DNA of 17,406 bases, from assembly GCA_043779285.1 (NCBI GenBank), contig JAYWEL010000232.1, positions 1 to 17,406 on the forward strand. The letters are read 5' to 3'. The notes under the pieces were generated by a model. It had not been told where the DNA came from and searched no databases. It saw nothing but the letters and a program-made list of their open reading frames with translations. Positions within the stretch are counted from its first letter, which is position 1. The number at the start of each line of letters is the position of its first letter. This DNA is from MGR-bin208 sp043779285. Its GTDB lineage: Bacteria; Bacteroidota; Bacteroidia; Chitinophagales; Chitinophagaceae. The translations under genes were made by a program, and so were the position numbers. This document shows, piece after piece, positions 1-6,134 of this stretch.

Positions 1-33
1 CCGCCTGACCGGACGGGCAGGGACTATGTGTAA
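1..33 (+). CDS. Possible C-terminal tail of an upstream gene (partial)
   Basis: Frame 1 is open from the window edge and ends at a TAA at 31-33, giving the tail PPDRTGRDYV. It could be the end of a plus-strand gene lying mostly outside the window. Frame 2 is also open, to a TAG at 39-41, so the choice of frame is not secure. The fragment is too short to identify, and no start or domain is visible. Confidence 0.25.
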   Translation, partial: PPDRTGRDYV

Positions 34-46
34 ATCTTAGATGGTA

Positions 47-97
47 TTATACCGCAGAAAAGCGCATTGGACTATTTACTGTTTATAAGCGGTATAA
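47..97. repeat. 9-bp inverted repeat upstream of the DUF4920 gene
   Basis: TTATACCGC at 47-55 is matched by its exact reverse complement GCGGTATAA at 89-97, with 33 bases between. No T-run follows on the plus strand, so it is not a typical intrinsic terminator. It sits about 40 bases before the likely -7 element of the next gene and could be a regulator site or a stem after the upstream gene. The function is unknown. Confidence 0.45.
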
Positions 98-134
98 AAT
101 GCTAAAACTCATAATGGTGTTGGCTTTTTATGAA

Positions 135-142
135 TATATTTG
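135..142 (+). promoter_or_regulatory. Bacteroidota-type -7 element (TATATTTG) for the DUF4920 gene
   Basis: TATATTTG matches the Bacteroidota -7 consensus TAnnTTTG at all fixed positions. Transcription would start near 148, about 20 bases before the ATG at 167. No TTTG -33 element is visible at the usual distance, so the call rests on one element and its placement. It also argues that the TTG at 140, inside this motif, is not the translation start. Confidence 0.42.
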
Positions 143-166
143 TACAAACAATTAAATTTTTTGAAA

Positions 167-622
167 ATGAAGAAGATTTTTTTAATCATATCCGGATGCT
201 TTTTTGCATTTGCTTCAAATGCTCAAACAGCAACAAGTTCCGTATTCGGAACTTTTACAAATTCTGAAAACATTGTAAAAGTGGATAAACTTGAGGCAAG
301 CCTGAACAATAATAAATTTGAAGGGTCGGTTTCGGGAAAAGTTGTTGAAGTATGCCAGTCCATGGGTTGTTGGTTCAAGCTTGAAAAAGCTGACGGAACG
401 ACCATGATGGTAAAAGTAGTTGATCATGGATTTGCCGTACCCAAAGATATGGCTGGTAAAACCATCATTGCAGTAGGCAATGCCAGTGTAAAAGAAATTT
501 CGCAAAAAGACCGTAAGCACTACGCAAAAGATGCCGGACAAAGCAAAAAAGACATTGCCAAGATCAAAGGTTCTTCTAAAGAAATTATGTTTATGACTAA
601 TGGTGTAAAAATTGTAGATTAA
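167..622 (+). CDS. Secreted DUF4920 domain protein
   Basis: A 151-residue protein starting MKKIFLIISG, with a signal peptide whose likely cleavage follows ASNAQ near residue 19. The mature part resembles the DUF4920 family: VFGTF near the N-terminus, a central small-barrel-like region with the cysteine pair in EVCQSMGCWF, and a C-terminal GSSKEIMFMTNGV segment. The family is found in Bacteroidota and has no established function; the paired cysteines suggest metal or redox chemistry outside the cytoplasm, which is inference. The reading frame extends to a TTG at 140, but that would put extra residues ahead of the signal peptide and overlap the -7 element, so ATG 167 is preferred. It is followed 19 bases after the stop by a strong terminator, so it is probably a single-gene unit. 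The family call is by recall of its pattern. Confidence 0.82.
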   Translation: MKKIFLIISGCFFAFASNAQTATSSVFGTFTNSENIVKVDKLEASLNNNKFEGSVSGKVVEVCQSMGCWFKLEKADGTTMMVKVVDHGFAVPKDMAGKTIIAVGNASVKEISQKDRKHYAKDAGQSKKDIAKIKGSSKEIMFMTNGVKIVD

Positions 623-640
623 TTTTCTTTTTAAATACAT

Positions 641-698
641 GAAACCCCGCAACCCAAAAGTTTGCGGGGTTTTTATTTTACAGATCTGTTTATTGATT
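641..698. repeat. 58-bp direct repeat DR-A (terminator plus end of transporter gene)
   Basis: This segment recurs at 2368-2426 with about three differences, all in the T-rich stretch after the stem. The shared part covers the whole terminator and then CAGATCTGTTTATTGATT, which in the right copy contains the last two codons and stop of the Nramp-like gene. In this left copy those codons are detached from any gene. Homology fades after 698. The pair flanks the transposase patch and suggests that one convergent gene junction was duplicated when DNA was inserted. Confidence 0.8.
642..675 (+). terminator. Intrinsic terminator of the DUF4920 gene (copy A)
   Basis: An 11-bp perfect stem, AAACCCCGCAA (642-652) with TTGCGGGGTTT (662-672), 9-base loop, followed by a T-rich run. 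The T-run lies on the plus-strand side, so it fits termination of the gene ending at 622. The minus-strand side has only three Ts, so it would be a weaker terminator in that direction. A near-identical copy lies at 2369-2402. Confidence 0.85.
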
Positions 699-718
699 AA
701 AAGAATTTTACCACATTT

Positions 719-826
719 TTGGTGTTGTCAGCAACAACTGTTCGGAAGGTTTTTTTGTTACTGGTAATTTTGCTTTTAAACCTGAAAGGTTGATATTACG
801 CCTTTGTTGGTGTTGTCACCAACAAC
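719..826. repeat. Two 20-base palindromic repeats in the left IS flank
   Basis: TTGGTGTTGTCAGCAACAAC (719-738) recurs at 807-826 with one change (G to C). The second copy forms a 9-bp perfect hairpin, TTGTTGGTG at 804-812 with CACCAACAA at 817-825 around a 4-base loop. The half-site GTTGTTGGT also begins both copies of the interspersed repeat at 855 and 2295. No gene is visible between 699 and 854; the stretch looks like a build-up of small repeats, possibly remnants of element ends. Confidence 0.6.
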
Positions 827-854
827 CAAATTATAACTTCTCAAGACTGTGCTT

Positions 855-951
855 CAGTTGTTGGTCATAACTTGTCCCGATTTATCGGGAAGACACAACA
901 ACGGCTGGGCGGCAGAGTGGCTTGTTTACTAGAAGACTAACAAGGGCGGAA
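855..951. repeat. Interspersed direct repeat R-A (left copy)
   Basis: It runs from CAGTTGTTGGTCA to GGGCGGAA and matches R-B at 2295-2370 almost base for base: the ~60-base core from AGACACAACAACGG to GGCGGAA differs at about one position (A/G near 943). R-A carries about 21 extra bases, including a perfect hairpin TCCCGAT-TT-ATCGGGA at 875-890 that R-B lacks. The stop codon and last four residues of the minus-strand transposase reading frame lie in this repeat. It may be a genome-wide intergenic repeat family; that cannot be checked here. Confidence 0.75.
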
Positions 952-2082
952 CGGTTCCACAAGTCCTAAGTTTATACTAGACGAAACAGCCATAGAAATT
1001 GCATCTCTCACTTCCTTATATCCAGCATTCGATGCGCCAACTTTATTTTCAATAAAATCATATTTGAGTTCTTTGATTCGGTTCTCCGCATCTGCCCGAT
1101 CTTTATAACTGAGCCATATTTGCTCTGCCGGTAAATCAAGGTTAGTAACATACAGGCTGTATCGGTATTTGCCTACAGGTTCTTCAAAAAATAAAAGCTT
1201 ACCGGTGGCTTTGGTAAGTATCTCGATGTTTTTTCTCACCGCTATCATTCTTCTTGGTTTTTTCCAATCTGGCGATTGATATTCAAACTCGGCTATTTCC
1301 ATTCCGTCTTTTAATGGCCACCATGTTTTTTGTGTCCGTAATTCTCTCTTTATAGTAGGATACAATTTTACTGCTATGATGTAATTAATTTTTTCTTCTT
1401 TTCCTGTTTCTAAATAAGTTAAAAAATCATGCGCATAAAATCCACTATCGGCCCGAACCAATCCTACTTTCTTATCTTTTAATATTTCAAAGGTTTCATC
1501 TATAAATGCTTTGCAATTGCTTAGCGCTGCTGTATTGCCCGGTCTGAGCCAGGCATTGGCTACCATTCGGGTTTCTGCTATAAATGCCATCAGCGGATGA
1601 TGCGAAGGTCTGCCAGTTTTGCTTTGATTGTAGCCAACTTTGCTGCCTTCCTGTTCTCCATATCTGGTTATGACCGAGCTGTCAAAATCTATGGTGATGT
1701 TTTTTATTTTCAAATTATCAACAAACCATTTTTGTAGTGGCACGAATACTTCAGTATTTCTTTTCCAGCTGAACTTTTGAAAAAATCTGCTGTAGGTGCT
1801 TTGTGACGGAGCCTGCTTCCATCCGAAAATTTCTTGCAGCACTTTGTCGTAACGCAAGTAAGCTGAATGACTAAATCTGCCTGCGCCTATCCAGATGCTT
1901 GTCCAAAAACATTCAATGATTTGCAGTGCTTCATAACCGCGGTTCGAACCTTTTTCCGGAAGGTTTAATTCGCTCATAAATTCTTTTATGCCAATGCCAT
2001 CAAGCATATCTTTCATCAACTTCATACCGCCCCATGCCGTTACTTTTTTATCTGTAAATTCTACCTGTATTTCTTTCACCAT
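937..2082 (-). CDS. IS1380-family transposase with an atypical C-terminus
   Basis: A 381-residue DDE transposase. The IS1380-family core is clear: IDFDSSVITRYGEQEG then GYNQSKTGRPSHHPL (residues ~131-164), VRADSGFY (~209-216) and KDRADAENRIKELKYDF (~327-343). The likely catalytic triad is D134, D212 and E333, all present. Family members are usually about 420-470 residues and continue after KYDF with a conserved helical tail. Here the remaining ~39 residues (from FIENKVGASNAGY to FRPC) do not resemble that tail, and the TAG stop lies in repeat R-A. So the 3' end is probably missing and the frame reads on into unrelated DNA; whether the protein is active is doubtful. The ATG at 2082 fits the usual family N-terminus (VEFTDKKVTAWGG). 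The family call is firm; the truncation is inferred. Confidence 0.85.
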   Translation of the reverse strand: MVKEIQVEFTDKKVTAWGGMKLMKDMLDGIGIKEFMSELNLPEKGSNRGYEALQIIECFWTSIWIGAGRFSHSAYLRYDKVLQEIFGWKQAPSQSTYSRFFQKFSWKRNTEVFVPLQKWFVDNLKIKNITIDFDSSVITRYGEQEGSKVGYNQSKTGRPSHHPLMAFIAETRMVANAWLRPGNTAALSNCKAFIDETFEILKDKKVGLVRADSGFYAHDFLTYLETGKEEKINYIIAVKLYPTIKRELRTQKTWWPLKDGMEIAEFEYQSPDWKKPRRMIAVRKNIEILTKATGKLLFFEEPVGKYRYSLYVTNLDLPAEQIWLSYKDRADAENRIKELKYDFIENKVGASNAGYKEVRDAISMAVSSSINLGLVEPFRPC

Positions 2083-2105
2083 TTGGGTTGTGTTTATTTT
2101 CTTAA

Positions 2106-2113
2106 CAAAGCTA
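2106..2113 (-). promoter_or_regulatory. Candidate -7 element (TAGCTTTG) for the transposase
   Basis: Read on the minus strand, TAGCTTTG matches TAnnTTTG exactly and lies 24 bases upstream of the transposase ATG. No matching -33 element at normal spacing was found. This is a motif-only call. Confidence 0.35.
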
Positions 2114-2294
2114 CGAGTACAACGGATTTCATGACTTTAAATTTATCCTATTGAATAATCCCGGATAATGATATCCTTGTATTTGTCATTCGTATGCAGG
2201 TGCTTCCACTCCAGTATGGTTGCAGTGAAAAACTGTGGATAATATTCTGTAAGCGGCATGATATCAAGTTAGCAATTTCCTTTTACCTACGCTA

Positions 2295-2370
2295 CAGTTG
2301 TTGGTCAAAAGACACAACAACGGCTGGGCGGCAGAGTGGCTTGTTTACTAGAAGACTAACAGGGGCGGAA
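2295..2370. repeat. Interspersed direct repeat R-B (right copy)
   Basis: The second copy of the repeat at 855-951, same orientation, lacking the 21-base hairpin insert. It abuts the duplicated terminator directly, the shared GGCGGAA running into the AAACCCCGCAA stem. With R-A it brackets the transposase gene. Confidence 0.75.
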
Positions 2371-2426
2371 ACCCCGCAACCCAAAAGTTTGCGGGGTTTT
2401 TTAATTTACAGATCTGTTTATTGATT
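2368..2426. repeat. 59-bp direct repeat DR-B (terminator plus end of transporter gene)
   Basis: The right copy of the segment at 641-698. Here the sequence is in its functional place: the TAA stop and last two codons (Asn, Gln) of the Nramp-like transporter are at 2418-2426, read on the minus strand. This copy therefore looks like the original position for the transporter side. Confidence 0.8.
2369..2402. terminator. Terminator hairpin (copy B) at the end of the pxp operon
   Basis: The same 11-bp stem as copy A (arms 2369-2379 and 2389-2399, 9-base loop). The T-run of six is on the plus-strand side. On the minus strand, used by the pxp operon, the stem is followed only by TTT and then GC-rich repeat DNA. 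It should block plus-strand transcripts from entering the operon antisense, and may serve the operon itself less efficiently. Confidence 0.75.
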
Positions 2427-3590
2427 CAAGAAATTTTTTATCGTTGAAAATGCTAAATAGGTCAGACTGGCTGTTATCAGCCATCCAATGATGCTTAGCC
2501 ATTTTGGATGCTTATAATCACCCATAATTTTTGCATGATAAGAACCCAATAAAATCATGACCAAGGCAACCGGTAATATGATGCCATTGATAGCTCCGGC
2601 CGCAATTAATAATTTTACAGGCTTGCCGATAAAAATAAAAACGGCGGTTGAAAATAAAATAAACAAAGAGATAAACCATTTTTCATTTTTTTCAATAACT
2701 GTATGAAACGATTTGATAAATGAGACCGATGTATAAGCAGCCCCGACCACAGAAGTAATAGAAGCACACCACATCACAATGCCAAAAAAACGATACCCTA
2801 TTTCTCCGGCGGCAAATTTAAAAACAGATGCAGGCGGGTTGGATGGATCCAGCGTTACACCTTTAACCACAACGCCCAATGCAGCCAGGAATAATACAAC
2901 CCGCATTACAGCAGTGATTACAATTCCACTGACTGCACTGCGGTTTACTTGATGTAAATTTTGCGGTCCTTTAATGCCCGCATCAATCAAACGATGAGCA
3001 CCGGCAAAACTGATATACCCACCAACTGTTCCACCAATGAGTGTGATGATAGCCGTTGTACTGATGGTATCGGGCAGAAATGATTTTTCAATGGCCAGCA
3101 AAACAGGTGGTTGCGAACTGATAGCTACATATAGTGTCAGTAAAATCATCACTATGCCCAGCAATTTTGTAAATGAATCTAAAAAAACAGATGTTTCTTT
3201 CATCCAAAAAATAAATAAAGCAATCATGCAGCTGATGATAGCTCCTGTTTCAACATTTAACCCTGTCAATACATTTAAACCCAAGCCAGTTCCGGCAATG
3301 TTGCCGATATTAAATGCCAGTCCGCCAAACACTATCAACGCCGCCAGAAACAATCCCAGGCCGGGAAGAAGCCGATTACACAATTCCTGAGCCCTTAATC
3401 CACTCATAGTAAGTATTCGCCAGATATTTAACTGCACACCAATATCCAACAATGTAGAAATGAGAATTACGAAACCGAAACTGGCTAATAGTTGCTCCGT
3501 GTAATACGTGGTTTGTGTAAGAAAGCCCGGTCCGATGGCTGATGTTGCCATTAAAAAAGCAGCACCTAAAATGGCAGAATTTCTTTTCAT
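2418..3590 (-). CDS. Nramp-fold transporter in the 5-oxoprolinase operon, lacking metal motifs
   Basis: A 390-residue integral membrane protein with about 11 hydrophobic segments. It starts ILGAAFLMATSAIGPGFLTQ, the GPG of Nramp helix 1, and keeps an Nramp-like helix 6 (IGGTVGGY, residues ~185-192). Canonical Nramp metal transporters bind Mn/Fe with DPGN in helix 1 and MPH in helix 6. Here the aligned positions read TEQL (residues 31-34) and GGY (190-192), so the metal ligands are gone. The gene is the last of the pxpB-pxpC-pxpA operon and overlaps pxpA by 4 bases. Bacillus subtilis ycsG, an Nramp-related gene, sits in the equivalent ycsF/kip operon. Uptake of 5-oxoproline or a related substrate is a reasonable inference but unproven. 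Its final codons and stop are part of a duplicated segment. Confidence 0.85.
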   Translation of the reverse strand: MKRNSAILGAAFLMATSAIGPGFLTQTTYYTEQLLASFGFVILISTLLDIGVQLNIWRILTMSGLRAQELCNRLLPGLGLFLAALIVFGGLAFNIGNIAGTGLGLNVLTGLNVETGAIISCMIALFIFWMKETSVFLDSFTKLLGIVMILLTLYVAISSQPPVLLAIEKSFLPDTISTTAIITLIGGTVGGYISFAGAHRLIDAGIKGPQNLHQVNRSAVSGIVITAVMRVVLFLAALGVVVKGVTLDPSNPPASVFKFAAGEIGYRFFGIVMWCASITSVVGAAYTSVSFIKSFHTVIEKNEKWFISLFILFSTAVFIFIGKPVKLLIAAGAINGIILPVALVMILLGSYHAKIMGDYKHPKWLSIIGWLITASLTYLAFSTIKNFLNQ

Positions 3591-4345
3591 GAATTTTGGA
3601 TTGACTGAATTCTGATTCCTTTTTCTTTTAAAGCATTATTGATTGCCTGCACAAAGGATAAGGCATTTTCTCCGTCTCCATGAATACAAACGGTTTCTGC
3701 TTCAATAGAAATAATTTGGCCATTTAATGTTGTTATTTTTTTTTCAAGAATTATTCCTAAAACCTGTTTGATCGAATCTTTCATATTTTGAATCATCGCA
3801 CCTTCTTGTTTTCGGGGAGTTAATGTACCATCTTCTAAATAAGTACGATCGGCAAAAACTTCATTCGCAGTTTGTAATCCAATAGCTTTGGCTTCAGCAA
3901 TTAAATGACTCCCACTCAATCCAAAAAGTAAAAGTTTGTCATCAAAATCTTTGATTGCTTTTGCAATAACGGATGACATTTTTTTATTTACAGCAGCCAT
4001 ATTATATAATGCACCATGCGGTTTAACATGTTTTATCGCTGTACCGAAACCCGCTGCCACTTTGCTTATTATTAAAATTTGTTGACTCACCAAATCATAC
4101 AATCCTTCGTCAGAAAGATGTTTTTGGGTTCTTCCAAAATTTTCAAGGTCATTAAATCCCGGATGAGCACCAATAGCCACATTATTTAGTATGGCAGATT
4201 CAATGGTTCTTTTCATAATGTCCAAATTGCCTGCATGATATCCACAGGCAATATTTGCTGATGAAATAAATTGCATGATAACATCATCATTACCGGCCCC
4301 TTCACCCATATCGCAATTCAAATCAATTAGTACTTTATTTTCCAT
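3587..4345 (-). CDS. pxpA: 5-oxoprolinase subunit PxpA (LamB/YcsF family)
   Basis: A 252-residue protein of full family length. The N-terminus IDLNCDMGEGAGND and the following SSANIACGYHAGN are LamB/YcsF signatures; later VKPHGALYN, EVFADRTYLEDGTL and ETVCIHGDGENA complete the family pattern. PxpA works with PxpB and PxpC in the cytoplasm to hydrolyse 5-oxo-L-proline to L-glutamate at the cost of ATP (EC 3.5.2.9), salvaging a damage product of glutamine and glutathione-type metabolites. The start overlaps the end of pxpC by 11 bases and the stop overlaps the transporter start by 4, pointing to translational coupling. No missing segment is seen. Confidence 0.95.
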   Translation of the reverse strand: MENKVLIDLNCDMGEGAGNDDVIMQFISSANIACGYHAGNLDIMKRTIESAILNNVAIGAHPGFNDLENFGRTQKHLSDEGLYDLVSQQILIISKVAAGFGTAIKHVKPHGALYNMAAVNKKMSSVIAKAIKDFDDKLLLFGLSGSHLIAEAKAIGLQTANEVFADRTYLEDGTLTPRKQEGAMIQNMKDSIKQVLGIILEKKITTLNGQIISIEAETVCIHGDGENALSFVQAINNALKEKGIRIQSIQNS

Positions 4346-5327
4346 TGAAATATTCTTCCAGTTTGAAACGACAGGCGTTTTGCAATTGTACTAAATGCCG
4401 TTCCTGTTTTATCAGCATTTCTTCTGCAACACATTGATCGACGAATGTAAATTGAATTTTTTCCAGCCCACCCTTTTGCGCAATTTTTGAAAGATTGGCT
4501 GTTACAATCTGTGCAATTCTTGGATACCCCCCGGTAGTCTGATGATCGGCCATCAAAACAATCAATTGTCCGTCTGGCAATAATTGTATGGTACCAAAAC
4601 AAACTGCCGAGGAGATAATTTCATTCTCCGATTTGCATGATAAAGCTGGCCCCGACAACCGATAACCCATCCGGTCGGAAGAAGGAAGAATGGAATATGA
4701 ATTAATGACAAAATCTTTTTTAGATTCTTCTGTCAAATAATTCCATTCGGGTCCTTTCAAAACATAGATATCCTTATTTTCATTTTGGTTGTAAAAATTT
4801 TTTGTCTGCCAGGGAAGAATTACAAAATCTTTTTCACAAACTTCCCTGCTTAATTTACCGGAAGCTTTTACTTTAATTACATCTCCCTTCATCAATGCTC
4901 TTCCATGATATCCGCCATACGCAACTTTTAGATTAGTACTCTTACTTTTCAACCATTTTGAAACATTAAATCCCCCACGAACAGCTAAGTAACAAACTGT
5001 ACCATTCATTTTTTTTTGAAATTGAAGAATACTATTTTTACAAACCAATATCGGATGGTTTAAAGGAATTTCTTCTCCGTTTAATGTTGCTGAGAAATCG
5101 GCCCCCGTTAAAGCAATCAGTGTTTCTTTTTCAAATAAGATAGTTGGAGCAGGAAAATGCATTTCAATAACTGCTTCGTTTAATTTATTCCCTACCAGCA
5201 TATTTACTACCCTGCATGCATAATTATCCATTACACCACTTTTGTTTATACCCAGATGCCTATACCCGACCCGGCCCTTATCTTGGATCGTGTCCTGTAT
5301 GCCCGATTTCATGATTTGAATACTCAT
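4335..5327 (-). CDS. pxpC: 5-oxoprolinase subunit PxpC (KipA/biotin-dependent carboxyltransferase-like family)
   Basis: A 330-residue protein. The opening IQDTIQDKGRVGYRHLGINKSGVMDNYACR followed by NMLVGN is the hallmark of the KipA/PxpC family; ALTGADFSATLNG, YLAVRGGF, SDRMGYRLSGPAL and DHQTTGGYPRI are also typical. It forms the ATP-dependent 5-oxoprolinase with PxpB and PxpA. The family is related to carboxyltransferase domains of urea amidolyase, but no biotin domain is present here. The start overlaps the pxpB stop by 4 bases (ATGA type). The length is normal and no frame break is seen. Confidence 0.94.
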   Translation of the reverse strand: MSIQIMKSGIQDTIQDKGRVGYRHLGINKSGVMDNYACRVVNMLVGNKLNEAVIEMHFPAPTILFEKETLIALTGADFSATLNGEEIPLNHPILVCKNSILQFQKKMNGTVCYLAVRGGFNVSKWLKSKSTNLKVAYGGYHGRALMKGDVIKVKASGKLSREVCEKDFVILPWQTKNFYNQNENKDIYVLKGPEWNYLTEESKKDFVINSYSILPSSDRMGYRLSGPALSCKSENEIISSAVCFGTIQLLPDGQLIVLMADHQTTGGYPRIAQIVTANLSKIAQKGGLEKIQFTFVDQCVAEEMLIKQERHLVQLQNACRFKLEEYFNGK

Positions 5328-6040
5328 TTATACCCATTTAATTGTGCTAAATAAGTTTCCTGAGAAATGGGATAGAACCTAACCCTGTCGCCAGATTGTA
5401 AAACAGATTGTTCTGTTTTTCCCGGATCGAATAATCTCCATGCAGTACGACCAATGATCTGCCATCCGCCAGGTGAAGCCAACGGGTAAATGCCGGTTTG
5501 TTTACCCGCAATACCCACACTACCAGCTTCTATTTTTATTCTTGGATTCGTTTTTCTGGGTACATCAATATTATCGTTCACTTCTCCCATGTATGCAAAG
5601 CCGGGCAAAAATCCCATCATATATACCCGATAGGTTTTTGATGTATGTGATTGAATAACTTCTTCCGCCGTAATTCCTTTTATATCTGCTACCCAACGCA
5701 AGTCAGGTGCATATTCATCATCATAACAAACCGGAATTTCTATTAATCTTGATTCGGATTCTTTTATTTCTTTTATGAATGGTAAAATATGATGAAGCGT
5801 ATTTTCTACCCAGGTTAAAACCGTTTCGTTAACTTCAATATTCTTTTTAATAATCCCTAAATTATAAAAAACAGTGACAGTACTGTAAGCAGGCACAGCT
5901 TCTATAAACCCGGTAAACGGATTTGCGTTTATGTAATTAAAGAATGTAATAACCCTGTCATTAACCTTTTCATCAATTACATTTCCAAATTCAACGACTA
6001 TAGCCTGATCTCCTAAAGAGAATAATTTGTATGAATTCAT
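5324..6040 (-). CDS. pxpB: 5-oxoprolinase subunit PxpB (KipI family)
   Basis: A 238-residue protein and the first gene of the operon. KipI/PxpB motifs are strong: LFSLGDQAIVVEFG near the N-terminus, YMMGFLPGFAYMGEV, PRKTNPRIKIEAGSVGIAG, QTGIYPLASPGGW and IIGRTAWRLFDP toward the C-terminus. It partners PxpC in ATP-driven ring opening of 5-oxoproline. ATG 6040 is chosen over a TTG four codons upstream. On the minus strand a TTTG (6089-6092) and a weak TATTTTAA (6058-6065) lie upstream with a 23-base spacer and could be the operon promoter; that is tentative. A radical SAM gene is divergent. B. subtilis KipI inhibits the sporulation kinase KinA, but no such role is expected here. Confidence 0.94.
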   Translation of the reverse strand: MNSYKLFSLGDQAIVVEFGNVIDEKVNDRVITFFNYINANPFTGFIEAVPAYSTVTVFYNLGIIKKNIEVNETVLTWVENTLHHILPFIKEIKESESRLIEIPVCYDDEYAPDLRWVADIKGITAEEVIQSHTSKTYRVYMMGFLPGFAYMGEVNDNIDVPRKTNPRIKIEAGSVGIAGKQTGIYPLASPGGWQIIGRTAWRLFDPGKTEQSVLQSGDRVRFYPISQETYLAQLNGYK

Positions 6041-6134
6041 TAGGAAAGTCAATAAGTTTAAAATACAAGTTAGTATTTATGTTTCTTACAAAGCAGATGA
6101 TTTTTCTCCCTTATGGCTTGTAACTTTACAGCCC

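Larger units (their letters stand above)
937..2294 (-). mobile_element. IS1380-family insertion sequence, ends not resolved
   Basis: The element contains the transposase gene and its upstream region to about 2180. Terminal inverted repeats could not be paired: the expected right end beyond the transposase is replaced by sequence running into repeat R-A. The left flank 2083-2294 includes a candidate promoter and, near 2149-2170, TATTGAATAATCCCGG, which may be near the outer end. Direct repeats R-A and R-B lie on either side, in the same orientation. The limits given are approximate. Confidence 0.5.
2083..2417. other. Gene-free stretch: IS upstream region, repeat R-B and terminator
   Basis: From the transposase start outward, this holds the putative transposase promoter (2106-2113), about 180 bases with no convincing gene, repeat R-B (2295-2370), and the duplicated terminator (2369-2402) just before the end of the transporter gene. 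A 76-codon plus-strand frame here is made mostly of repeat sequence and is not accepted as a gene. Confidence 0.7.

Noticed and set aside
215..652. 145-codon minus-strand reading frame
   Set aside because: It lies opposite the DUF4920 gene, which has a signal peptide and family motifs; this frame has neither and runs into the terminator.
1739..1760. TGGCAC resembling a sigma-54 -24 element
   Set aside because: The matching TTGC -12 element is absent at the required spacing, and the site lies within the transposase gene.
2194..2424. 76-codon plus-strand reading frame across repeat R-B and the terminator
   Set aside because: Most of it is repeat and terminator sequence, it ends inside the transporter gene's 3' end, and it has no recognisable domain or start signal.
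4327..4602. 91-codon minus-strand frame inside pxpC
   Set aside because: It is an alternate frame of pxpC, whose motifs are clear, and the translation shows no family features.
6027..6134. 36-residue N-terminal extension of the radical SAM protein
   Set aside because: It would overlap the divergent pxpB start and the shared promoter region, and the residues do not resemble the family N-terminus.
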